Assembly (NCBI RefSeq): GCF_000504245.1
Contig: NZ_KI632509.1
Location: 3,267,751-3,331,750, forward strand
Direction: 5' to 3'
DNA length: 64,000 nucleotides
DNA from: Haloechinothrix halophila YIM 93223
GTDB taxonomy: Bacteria > Actinomycetota > Actinomycetes > Mycobacteriales > Pseudonocardiaceae
Position numbers and translations under genes: made by a program. The notes under the pieces were generated by a model that made no database searches, was not told where the DNA came from, and saw only the letters and a list, made by a program, of their open reading frames with translations. Shown piece after piece: positions 21,184-28,750 of the stretch. How positions within the stretch are numbered: position 1 is the stretch's first letter; each line of letters opens with the position of its first letter.

Positions 21184-21227
21184 GCGAAGCGGGCCCACCG
21201 GCAGCTGCTGGTGCGGCCCGCTTCCGC
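21184..21227 (+). terminator. Terminator hairpin after acnA
   Basis: GAAGCGGGC (21186-21194) pairs with GCCCGCTTC (21216-21224), with an inner CACC/GGTG extension. It lies 25 bp after the acnA stop. There is no T tract, as is usual in high-GC hosts. Confidence 0.65.
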
Positions 21228-21272
21228 GTGCGCGGGGCAGTGCGCGACCCAGCCGCCCGGCGGGGTCGCTCG

Positions 21273-21989
21273 GTGACCACGACGCTTGTGATCGCGGGAC
21301 TGGTGCTGTTGCTCGGCGCGCTCGTGCAGGGCGTCGTCGGCTACGGCATGAACCTCGTCGTCGCTCCCATGCTGACGCTCCTTGACCCGAGCCTGGTGCC
21401 GGTGCCGCTGCTGCTCATCGCGTCGGTGCACGCCCTGCTCGCCGCCACGCGCGAACGCGGGCACGCCGACTGGCATGGCGTCGGCTGGGCTATAGCCGGA
21501 CGTCTTCCCGGTATCGCCATCGGCGTCGCCGTCGTCGCGCTGCTGCCGCCTAGCCCGTTCGCGGTGGCCGTCGCGCTCTCGGTGTTGATCTGCGTCGGGC
21601 TGTCCCTGCTGACGTGGCGACCCACCCCGACACCGCGCTCGCTCCTGGTCGCAGGGGTCGCCAGCGGCACCTTCGGTACCGCGGCCGCCATCGGCGGTCC
21701 CCCGATCGCCCTGCTCTACCAGCACGCCACCGGCCCGACCATCCGTGCGACGCTCGCGGTGTACTTCGCGGTCGGCAGCCTCATCTCGGTCGGCGGGCTC
21801 GCGCTTTCCGGTCAGGTGCACGGCGAACCGGTGCTGCACGCCGCGCTGCTGCTGCCGTTCCTGTTCGGCGGGTTCTGGCTGTCCACGCCGTTGCGGCGGT
21901 TCATCGACGGCCGCTGGATGCGGCCCGCCGTGCTGGTCGTCGCGGTCAGCAGTGCGTTCGCCCTGGTCGGCCGCGCCCTGCTCGGGTAG
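21273..21989 (+). CDS. TSUP (TauE/SafE) family permease
   Basis: A membrane protein of about 238 residues with roughly seven to eight hydrophobic helices. LVLLLGALVQGVVGYGMNLV near the N-terminus and FGTAAAIGGPPIALLYQH in the second half are the two repeated TSUP motifs. Family members move sulfite, sulfoacetate or other small organic anions out of the cell. The substrate here is unknown. The frame stays open through the acnA 3' end, but GTG 21273 begins the first helix (VTTTLVIAGLVLLLG). It is downstream of the acnA terminator and starts the accessory region. Confidence 0.85.
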   Translation: MTTTLVIAGLVLLLGALVQGVVGYGMNLVVAPMLTLLDPSLVPVPLLLIASVHALLAATRERGHADWHGVGWAIAGRLPGIAIGVAVVALLPPSPFAVAVALSVLICVGLSLLTWRPTPTPRSLLVAGVASGTFGTAAAIGGPPIALLYQHATGPTIRATLAVYFAVGSLISVGGLALSGQVHGEPVLHAALLLPFLFGGFWLSTPLRRFIDGRWMRPAVLVVAVSSAFALVGRALLG

Positions 21990-22367
21990 CGCCGCGCCAC
22001 GCATCGCCGTGACACCTCATCGCACCATCGAGTGAAATCGCTGCCGAATTCGCGTGGACACTCGTGGCTTCATTCCTCGCGATTTCGTTGTCACTCCGAC
22101 ACCGCGCTGTGACCATTTCCCCTTGCCGCGCCGTGCATCCGGACGTCACGCCGTTGACCTGCGAATTCACTCGCGCACGCCGTGCCGCACACCGCCGGGG
22201 CGTGGCGCGCGGGCGTACCACGCCCCAGGCACCAGCCCTCATCACACGCTGGAGTGAGTGGCCAGTACCACAGTTGCGCTGTAACGTTTCGCACGTCGCG
22301 ATGGATATACCAGACAACGACGGTCTAGTCGCTATGACCGCTGCCCTGACGAGGAAAGCCCACTTTT
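21990..22367. other. 378-bp intergenic region before the L,D-transpeptidase operon
   Basis: No credible gene. An 8-bp inverted repeat, GAAATCGC (22034-22041) and GCGATTTC (22079-22086), is flanked by AGTG and CACT and could form a hairpin after the TSUP gene. The last 110 bp before 22368 are relatively AT-rich and probably hold the promoter of the transpeptidase pair. Confidence 0.5.
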
Positions 22368-23198
22368 GTGACAAGCCAGGACGTCCCGCGCACGCCACGG
22401 GGGGACAGTGCGTCGACGAGACTCGCCTACGTGCTGACCGGCGTGCTGCTTGTCGCCCTTGGGCTGGTCGCCGTCCTGATCGTGTCGGCGGGAGCTGATC
22501 CGGTCACCGGTAAGCCTGCCGCAAGCACCAAGCCTGCCAAGCTCAGCTCGCTGGTCGAGTCAACAACGCACACCAGGCTGGACCAGGCCCCTGCCGACCC
22601 GAACCCCCAGCAGGCGACCGAGGGCTGGATCGTGCGACCCACGAAGGTCATCGCCCTGCGCGACGCACCTGGCGGGCGCGCGTTCGGCAAGGTTGGCCCG
22701 AATCAGATCGGCGAGACGTGGCTGCCCGTCATCGACCAGCGGGAACAGTGGACCAGGGTGCTGCTGCCGTCCAAACCCAACGGCTCGACCGGCTGGCTGC
22801 GCAGCGCGCACCTGAAGCGCACGTTCACCCCGTACCTCATCCGCGTACATCTGTCCTCGATGCGACTGGAGCTGTTCTTCGAGGGACGCGAGATGAACAG
22901 CTGGACGATTGGGATCGGTGAACCCGACACGCCGACACCAACCGGCCGTACCTTCGTGCTCGGGTCTATCGTTGATCCCGATCAAACGTACTCACCCATA
23001 ATCCTTCCGCTCGGCTCCCACAGCGACACGCTCGACAGCTTCGGCGGGGGCCCAGGAACGGTGGCGATCCATACCTGGCCAACCACCGATGTCCTCGGGA
23101 CCGCGAGCAGCAACGGCTGCATCCGGGTTCCGCAGGAGGCGCTCAACCAACTCACCCAAGTTCCGCTCGGGACGCTCGTCCTGGTGGATCAGCAGTAA
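22368..23198 (+). CDS. L,D-transpeptidase (YkuD), copy 1
   Basis: A 276-residue envelope protein with a short cytoplasmic N-terminus, a transmembrane or signal-anchor helix at about 18-40, an SH3-like region (about 75-150) and a YkuD domain (about 155-275). The catalytic motif reads IHTWPTTDVLGTASSNGCIRVP, with the Cys in SNGC and the upstream His in IHTW; Asn replaces the more common His before GC. Such enzymes make 3-3 cross-links or attach proteins to peptidoglycan. GTG start at 22368. The secreted protein gene follows after 18 bp. About 50 percent identical by eye to copy 2 at 24440. Confidence 0.9.
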   Translation: MTSQDVPRTPRGDSASTRLAYVLTGVLLVALGLVAVLIVSAGADPVTGKPAASTKPAKLSSLVESTTHTRLDQAPADPNPQQATEGWIVRPTKVIALRDAPGGRAFGKVGPNQIGETWLPVIDQREQWTRVLLPSKPNGSTGWLRSAHLKRTFTPYLIRVHLSSMRLELFFEGREMNSWTIGIGEPDTPTPTGRTFVLGSIVDPDQTYSPIILPLGSHSDTLDSFGGGPGTVAIHTWPTTDVLGTASSNGCIRVPQEALNQLTQVPLGTLVLVDQQ

Positions 23199-23216
23199 CC
23201 CAAGAAGGGCAACCCT

Positions 23217-24065
23217 ATGAGACCTCGTGCGCTGGCGGGCGCCGGAGCCACCGCGCTGGGTGCGGTCACGGCTATCGCCGCCCTTGTCATCGGAACCACG
23301 GCTGGCTACGCCGAGACCGTCCCGTCCTCGGCCTACGGCATCGCGGCGGAAGGCCCCGTGCCGATCGAGCCGACGCCGTTTGTCGAGTCCACCGACGGCA
23401 GCAGGCAAGAGAACTCGGCGTTTACGCTGCCCGAGAACCCGCTGGTGTCGCTGGAAGTGGCCAAGGTCGTCGCCGATGAGCAGAGCGCGTCGGCCCAGCT
23501 GCTCAACCTCGGCCTCGTGCCCGGCGCCGAACTGCCCGAGCAGCTGTCCGCACTGAACGAGCCGCTGCAGCAGCTCACGTCTGGACTGGAACCGGCGTGT
23601 ACCGCGGAGAACCCCGCCAAAGACGTGAACGAGGCGATCGACGACCTGCTCGGCGGCGGGATTGGCGATCAGCTCGACCCACAGCGGCTATGTGACAGCA
23701 TCACCGCAACGGAGATGCCAGCGCTGGTCACCATCGAACTGGTGGAGGTCGCCTGTGACGCGACCAGCGGGTCCGTCCAGATCGCGAACGTCGCCCTGCT
23801 TGGCCAGCAGGTGGAGATTCCACCGTTGGAGGAAGAGACGCCGATCCTGCCGGACAATCCCCTGGTCACGATCACCGCCAACAAGCAGACCACCCACGAC
23901 GACGGCTCGTTCACCGTCGTCGGGCTGGAGATCGACCTCGGTGACGGAACCGAGGTGATCACGCTGGGTTCGGCCACGTGCGGATTCATCGAGCCTGACG
24001 AGCCGGAGAAGCCGACCGCGCCGCCGCCCACTCCTGTCACGACGGGACTCCCTGTGACGGGCTGA
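23217..24065 (+). CDS. Secreted choice-of-anchor-P-like protein ending in GLPVTG, copy 1
   Basis: A 282-residue exported protein I can assign only loosely. Signal peptide MRPRALAGAGATALGAVTAI with cleavage near GYA. The mature N-terminus (SSAYGIAAEGPVPIEP) resembles the choice-of-anchor P family. Four Cys could form two disulfides. The C-terminal module ALVTIELVEVACDATSG ... VTLGSATCGF-like sequence aligns with copy 2. A Pro-rich linker leads to PVTTGLPVTG, where translation stops. LPVTG resembles a sortase motif, but no hydrophobic segment or basic tail follows. Paired with an L,D-transpeptidase, so covalent or tight wall association is a hypothesis. Confidence 0.75.
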   Translation: MRPRALAGAGATALGAVTAIAALVIGTTAGYAETVPSSAYGIAAEGPVPIEPTPFVESTDGSRQENSAFTLPENPLVSLEVAKVVADEQSASAQLLNLGLVPGAELPEQLSALNEPLQQLTSGLEPACTAENPAKDVNEAIDDLLGGGIGDQLDPQRLCDSITATEMPALVTIELVEVACDATSGSVQIANVALLGQQVEIPPLEEETPILPDNPLVTITANKQTTHDDGSFTVVGLEIDLGDGTEVITLGSATCGFIEPDEPEKPTAPPPTPVTTGLPVTG

Positions 24066-24086
24066 TCCGGCCGACGACTATCCGAA

Positions 24087-24126
24087 CAGAAAGGTGCTTC
24101 CATCTCATGGTGGAGGCACCTTTCTG
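24087..24126 (+). terminator. Intrinsic terminator after transpeptidase pair 1
   Basis: CAGAAAGGTGC-t-TCCA pairs with TGGA-g-GCACCTTTCTG across a short loop, immediately after the secreted-protein stop. It is a strong stem separating the first pair from the second. Confidence 0.8.
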
Positions 24127-24439
24127 CTGTCCGGATAAACACCCGTAGCGTATTTACTCTGCGTTAGCGGGTTGACGATGTTTACGTTTCACACAACAAC
24201 CGTTAACCTCGCCAACAATTTGTCACTCGATAGTATGGTTTCGCGGCCCTGCTGTGCACGGACGGCGTACGCCAAGTAGTCCGTTGGACCTACCAAATAC
24301 CCAGCGACACGCCCATTGGACCCCCTGATTTGGTGCGTTCAGCGGGCGTGTACTGTGCTCCCATCCAACATCGTTTTAATGTCCCGACCACTTGGCACCG
24401 ATCCCCACCGGAGCCACGCAGACAAAGGGTTTCAGCAAT
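24127..24439. other. 313-bp AT-richer promoter region of transpeptidase pair 2
   Basis: No gene is visible. The stretch 24140-24245 is notably AT-rich for this genome, with a TTGACG at about 24171, and probably holds the promoter of the second pair. The AT content and separate terminator upstream argue that pair 2 has its own transcript. Confidence 0.5.
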
Positions 24440-25309
24440 TTGACCAACGACGAGTTCGAGTCCAGCAATGGCGCGAGCGCACCCGCGGCGAATAACACCT
24501 CGGGGCGCAGCTGGAAATTCATTCTCATCTCCGCTGGTGCGGGAGTTCTCGTGGTGGCGCTCGTGCTCGGCGGCGTCATGTGGTTCAGCGGAGGCACCTC
24601 TGGCGACCCGCAGGCGGCTCCGCAGGCGGCCGAGACCGCTGGCGAGGTCGACCTCGCGGCGCTCACCGAGTCCACAACGCACACGAAGCTCGACGACGCT
24701 CCCCGCGACAGCGCTCCGCAGGAAACCACCGACGGCACCGTGGTGCACCCGCAGCAGATGACCAAGATCTACGATGCGCCAGATGGCACCGCGTTCGCCA
24801 AGATCGGCCCGAAGCAGCTCGGTGACACTTGGCTGCCGGTCATCGACACGCAAGATGGCTGGTCGCAGGTGCTGCTGCCGTCCAAGCCCAACGGAGCGAC
24901 CGGATGGGTCAGCGATGACGCCGTCGTCCGCGACACCACGCCGTACCTGATCCGGGTGCACCTGGGCTCTCGCACGATCGAGCTGCGCAAGGACGGGGAG
25001 CAGCTCGGCTCCTGGCCGATCGGCATCGGCAAGGAGGACACCCCGACCCCGACTGGACGGACGTTCCTGCTCGGTTCGTTCGTCGACCCCAACCAAGATT
25101 TCTCCCCGGTCATCCTCCCGCTTGGTTCGCACAGCGAAACGCTGGACACCTTCGGCGGGGGACCGGGAACGGTCGCCATCCACACCTGGCCGACCTCAGA
25201 CGTCTTCGGGACCAGGTCCAGCCACGGCTGCATCCAGGTTCCCAAGGACGCGCTCAATCGCCTCACCGAGGTACCACTGGGGACGCTCGTCCTCGTGGAT
25301 CAGCACTGA
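24440..25309 (+). CDS. L,D-transpeptidase (YkuD), copy 2
   Basis: A 289-residue paralogue of the 22368 protein. After a 25-residue acidic cytoplasmic head comes a transmembrane helix (WKFILISAGAGVLVVALVLG), then a Thr/Asp-rich spacer, an SH3-like region and the YkuD domain. The catalytic motif is IHTWPTSDVFGTRSSHGCIQVP, with the canonical SHGC. The shared core TPYLIRVHLGSRTIEL and DTPTPTGRTFLLGSFVDPNQ shows the common origin. The start is uncertain: TTG 24440 has AAAGGG nine bases upstream, whereas TTG 24392 lacks a binding site. The secreted partner follows after 15 bp. Confidence 0.88.
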   Translation: MTNDEFESSNGASAPAANNTSGRSWKFILISAGAGVLVVALVLGGVMWFSGGTSGDPQAAPQAAETAGEVDLAALTESTTHTKLDDAPRDSAPQETTDGTVVHPQQMTKIYDAPDGTAFAKIGPKQLGDTWLPVIDTQDGWSQVLLPSKPNGATGWVSDDAVVRDTTPYLIRVHLGSRTIELRKDGEQLGSWPIGIGKEDTPTPTGRTFLLGSFVDPNQDFSPVILPLGSHSETLDTFGGGPGTVAIHTWPTSDVFGTRSSHGCIQVPKDALNRLTEVPLGTLVLVDQH

Positions 25310-25324
25310 TAAGGAGTTCAATCA

Positions 25325-26101
25325 ATGCGCAGATCTACCGCAGGAGCGGCAGCAGCGGCCATCGGTGCCGCTACCGCTGTGACGGCGCTTGTCATTGGCG
25401 CCACGACCGGTTCGGCCGCGACCGGTGAGTCGTCGGCCTACTCCGTCGACGCCAACGGCCTCATCGACATCGAGCCACAGCACGCGGTGTCGTCCGACGG
25501 CACGACGGCGGAGTCCGACGAGCTGGTCAAGATTCCGGACAACGAGCTCCTGACCGCGCGCGTCCTCGGCACGAACGCCGACGGCAGCACGGCCTCCGCA
25601 AGGGTCGCGGAAGCCAGCGTCGGCGGCGGTCAGCTCAACGCCCAGCTGATCGAGGTGTCCTGCGAGGGCAACAGCGGCCAGACGACGCTCGTCGGCCTTC
25701 AGATCCCCGGCCAGGACTTCGACGAGCGGATCCAGCCGGAGCCGAACACCGAGGTCATCCCCGAGCAGCTGGTTGACATCGCGAAGATCACGCTGAACCG
25801 CCAGACCCAGAACGACGACGGCTCGTTCACGGTCGACGGTGTCGTCGTTGACCTCGTCGATGGCACCCAGGAGGTCATCGTGAGCTCGGCGACCTGCGCG
25901 CCTGACGGTGGCGCCGACGACGGTGGCGTCGACGACGGCGGTGCTGACGACGGCGGTGCCGACGGTGGCGCTGATGGCGGTGCCGACGATGGCGGTGCTG
26001 ACGGCGGCGCTGATGGCGGTGCTGACGGTGGCGCCGACGACGGTGGCCCCGGCGCGACGAAGCCGGCCCCGATCACCACGGGCCTGCCGGTGACCGGCTG
26101 A
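25325..26101 (+). CDS. Secreted protein with DGG-repeat linker ending in GLPVTG, copy 2
   Basis: A 258-residue paralogue of the 23217 protein. Signal peptide MRRSTAGAAAAAIGAATAVT with cleavage near GSAA. The mature start ESSAYSVDANGLIDIEPQHA parallels copy 1, and the C-terminal module with LIEVSCEGNSGQ and NDDGSFTVDG ends at SSATC, giving two Cys. Then comes an Asp/Gly/Ala-rich repeat of DGGA and DDGG units (about residues 194-242) and KPAPITTGLPVTG as the last residues. The final eight residues TTGLPVTG are identical to copy 1. ATG 25325 has AAGGAG upstream. Not recognised beyond a choice-of-anchor-P-like resemblance. Confidence 0.75.
   Translation: MRRSTAGAAAAAIGAATAVTALVIGATTGSAATGESSAYSVDANGLIDIEPQHAVSSDGTTAESDELVKIPDNELLTARVLGTNADGSTASARVAEASVGGGQLNAQLIEVSCEGNSGQTTLVGLQIPGQDFDERIQPEPNTEVIPEQLVDIAKITLNRQTQNDDGSFTVDGVVVDLVDGTQEVIVSSATCAPDGGADDGGVDDGGADDGGADGGADGGADDGGADGGADGGADGGADDGGPGATKPAPITTGLPVTG
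25904..26049 (+). repeat. In-frame DGG/DGGA codon repeat
   Basis: Triplet-based low-complexity DNA made of GACGGTGGC, GACGACGGC and GCTGATGGC-like units encodes the Asp/Gly-rich linker of the second secreted protein. Synonymous variation between units shows it is not a very recent slippage product, but length variation between strains is likely. Confidence 0.85.
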
Positions 26102-26124
26102 TCTCAGCCAGACTGGCTTTCAGC

Positions 26125-26170
26125 GCGAAGGCCCGCCTCGCGAGGATGTCCTCGGGAGGCGGGCCTTCGC
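26125..26170 (+). terminator. Terminator after transpeptidase pair 2
   Basis: GCGAAGGCCCGCCTC (26125-26139) pairs perfectly with 26156-26170 over a 16-base interior that itself contains CGAGGA/TCCTCG. It lies 24 bp after the stop codon. Confidence 0.85.
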
Positions 26171-26420
26171 CTATGTTTGGGGGGCTTCGGTGCCCGTGCG
26201 GGTGCATGCCGCGCGGCGAGTGTGGACATATCAGTCTAAATCGGACCACACGACCGGCCGATTCAGATGATCTTGAGGCGTTGTGGTCGCCATAACGACC
26301 ACGATGCCTATAGCTTCCACTGTGGACAGTCGACGTCCGCACGAGACCGAGCCGGACAATGCCGGACGACTGCGGACGACGGCGGCAGGATGCCGCCACA
26401 GACAGCCGCCCGACGTCCAC
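26171..26420. other. 250-bp gap before the egtD stop
   Basis: No gene seen. GTGGTCG (26283-26289) and CGACCAC (26296-26302) form a compact hairpin that may terminate egtD transcription coming from the other side. Confidence 0.45.
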
Positions 26421-27389
26421 CTACACCGCGCGGGCGAGCACCAGACTGAACCGTCCCTCGGCGTCCGTCCAGCGGGATGCCTGCTCGAACCCAGCCTTCA
26501 CCAGCTCCCCCTCGATCACCTCGGGACGGAACTTCGTCGAGATCTCGGTGCGCATCTCCTCGCCCTCGGCGAACCGTACGTCGAGACCGAGTTCGGGCAC
26601 CGTCACCGCCATGTCCTCCCGCGCGCGCAGCCGCATCTCGATCCACTCGCGCTCCGGGTCCCACACCGCGACGTGGTCGAATGCCGACACCACGAAGTCC
26701 GCACCCAGCTCCCGGTTCAGCACCCGCAGCACGTTCCGGTTGAACTCCGCCGTCACGCCCTGCGCGTCGTCATAGGCGCGCAGTAACACCTCGGGCGACT
26801 TGACGAGGTCCGCGCCAAGCAGCAGCCACTCCCCCGGATCCAGCACGTCACGCACCTCGGACAAGAACCGCGCCCGCTCGTCCGGCAGCAGGTTGCCGAT
26901 CGTGCTGCCGAGAAACGCCACCAATCGTGGTTCGTCGCCCTCGATGCGATCCATATGCGCGGTGAAGTCGGCGACGACGCCGTGTACCCGCAAACCTGGA
27001 TAGTCGGCCGCGATCGTGTCGGCCGCTTCGCGAAGCGCGGTCTCGGAGACGTCGAGCGGCACCATGTCGTGCAGCGTGCCCGCCTCGCGCAGCGCATCCA
27101 GCAGCAGCCGAGTCTTCTCCGACGAACCCGAACCCAGCTCGATCAGTGTCCGCGCCCGCGTGGTCGCGGCGATCTCGGCCGCCCGGTCGGCGAGGATCTC
27201 CCGTTCCGCCCGGAACGGGTAGTACTCCGGCAGCGCCGTGATCCGCTCGAACAGCACGCTGCCGTCGGCGTCGTAGAACCACTTGGGTGGTAACGACTTC
27301 GGCGTCGACGTCAACCCTTCCTTGACGTCGCGGCGCAAGCTCTCGCTCAGGTAGTCCGTCGTGAGATGGACTTCGATGGTCGCTGTCAT
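26421..27389 (-). CDS. egtD: L-histidine N-alpha-methyltransferase EgtD
   Basis: EgtD trimethylates histidine to hercynine, the first step of ergothioneine synthesis. The 322-residue length is family-standard. LPPKWFYDADGSVLFERIT near residue 34, YYPFRAEREIL near 57, the SAM loop LIELGSGSSEKTRLLLDAL near 83 and VAFLGSTIGNLLPDERARF near 156 are hallmark stretches, and FNRNVLRVLNRELGADF is present. ATG 27389 gives MTATIEVHLTTDYL; upstream in-frame sequence is not family-like. No egtA, egtB, egtC or egtE neighbours, so the rest of the pathway must be elsewhere. Confidence 0.95.
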   Translation of the reverse strand: MTATIEVHLTTDYLSESLRRDVKEGLTSTPKSLPPKWFYDADGSVLFERITALPEYYPFRAEREILADRAAEIAATTRARTLIELGSGSSEKTRLLLDALREAGTLHDMVPLDVSETALREAADTIAADYPGLRVHGVVADFTAHMDRIEGDEPRLVAFLGSTIGNLLPDERARFLSEVRDVLDPGEWLLLGADLVKSPEVLLRAYDDAQGVTAEFNRNVLRVLNRELGADFVVSAFDHVAVWDPEREWIEMRLRAREDMAVTVPELGLDVRFAEGEEMRTEISTKFRPEVIEGELVKAGFEQASRWTDAEGRFSLVLARAV

Positions 27390-27477
27390 GCTGTGAACAG
27401 TAGCCCGACGACGGCGCGTGCCGCACACGCCAGTTCGGTGACTGGGATGCCACAAGCCATAGACCGGGCGGACGACG

Positions 27478-28395
27478 TCACCGCCCCGCTGCCGAGAGTC
27501 CCATCTCCGCGGCCGTCGAGCGCACGACGTCGATCACCAGGTTCAGCGCGGGACGGCGCAGCGCCGTGCTGCGGTAGACGATCGACATGCTCCTGGTCAG
27601 CGGGGTGGTGAGGGCGAGCGCGTCCATGCCGGGCGGGGCGAGGGTGAGCGCGAGGTCCGATACCAGCGTGATGCCGAGACCGGCGGCCACCATCGACATC
27701 GCCGTCGACTGTTCTTCGACCTCATGGGTGATCTCGAGCTTGAATCCCGCGCGCAGACAGGCTGCCCGGACGGCGGTGCCGTAGTGGCTTTTCGGGCTGC
27801 ACAGGATCCACGGATGCTCGGCGAGATCGGACAGCGCGATCGGTCCGTCCCCCAGCGTGCCGGCCGCCGCGGCGACGTGCAGCCGCTCGACGGCGATCTG
27901 CGAGCCGAGCAACCCGGCTTCCATCGGCATCGGCGCGTCCGGGTAGTCGAGGACGAACGCGAGATCCAGATCGCCGTTGGCGACGGCCTTCGCGCACGAC
28001 TCCGGCGGCAGCTGCTTGGTCTTGATATGGATGCCCGCGTGTCTGCTGCTGATCGTGCGCAGCGCTTGCGGCAGCAGGCCCGCCGCGACAGTCGCGAACA
28101 CCCCCGCTCTGAGCGTGACGGTCGAGGTCTCCTGCGCCTCCTCAAGCGCGAGCGAGGCGCGCTCGACGGCATCGAGGATCTCCTCGGCGTGCGCGGCGAG
28201 CAGCATGCCGAACTCGGTCAGCTGGACCCGCCGTCCCACCCGCTCGAACAGCCGGGCGCCGACGTCGCGTTCCAGCTGCGCGAGTTGCTGCGACACAGCG
28301 GACGCGGTGTAGTGCAGCGCTGCCGCCGCGGCGGTAACCGTACCCTTGCGGTGCAGCTCCCGAAGCATCCGCAATCGATGCAACGACAGTTCCAT
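27478..28395 (-). CDS. LysR family regulator
   Basis: A 305-residue LysR-type regulator. The winged helix-turn-helix covers about residues 2-60 (LHRLRMLRELHRKGTVTAAA, YTASAVSQQLAQLERDVG), followed by a periplasmic-binding-protein-like effector domain from about 92. It is divergent from the amino-acid dehydrogenase gene, with 355 bp between, and its own start region carries a TACGAGAAC direct repeat and a CGAGAA/TTCTCG dyad. Control of the dehydrogenase and of itself is the simplest inference; the effector is unknown. It could also influence egtD, 88 bp downstream on the same strand. Confidence 0.88.
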   Translation of the reverse strand: MELSLHRLRMLRELHRKGTVTAAAAALHYTASAVSQQLAQLERDVGARLFERVGRRVQLTEFGMLLAAHAEEILDAVERASLALEEAQETSTVTLRAGVFATVAAGLLPQALRTISSRHAGIHIKTKQLPPESCAKAVANGDLDLAFVLDYPDAPMPMEAGLLGSQIAVERLHVAAAAGTLGDGPIALSDLAEHPWILCSPKSHYGTAVRAACLRAGFKLEITHEVEEQSTAMSMVAAGLGITLVSDLALTLAPPGMDALALTTPLTRSMSIVYRSTALRRPALNLVIDVVRSTAAEMGLSAAGR

Positions 28396-28428
28396 ACGAG
28401 AACCCTACGAGAACTGATCGCCTTCTCG
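28395..28428. promoter_or_regulatory. Putative LysR autoregulatory site
   Basis: TACGAGAAC occurs twice in direct order (28395-28403 and 28406-28414). The second copy is half of the dyad CGAGAA (28408-28413) / TTCTCG (28423-28428). It lies at the lysR-type gene start, where autorepressing LysR proteins often bind. Confidence 0.55.
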
Positions 28429-28750
28429 ATTGCGCGGCGCGGCGCGGCCACGGCACCCATCACGGTGACGCGGCGGGACCGACCCGCTCATTAGCCCGCT
28501 GACCTGCGGAAAAGTGGTGCCGTCGATGATGTACGAACCCTGAACATGGCTGTGCAGGATCCGTAACTAGACGGGGCGCGCTCGGGGAGCACACCCTGGC
28601 AGTACCGCCGGTGATCACAAAACCGTAGTCCGGCTTCACACCAGTACTCAGAGCGGCGCGACCACGTCGCTCGGTCACTGCTGTGCGCACGGGCAGGGGG
28701 AACACGAACCGCGGCACACGGACAACACGAACGCCAGGAGGTGGGTTGGA

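Noticed and set aside
22368-23198. Loss of activity of transpeptidase copy 1 because SNGC replaces SHGC
   Set aside because: SNGC variants occur in YkuD proteins, and the Cys and upstream His are kept; no evidence for inactivation.
23217-24065. Ordinary sortase substrate
   Set aside because: LPVTG is the very end of the protein; there is no following hydrophobic segment or basic tail, and the next codons are non-coding terminator sequence.
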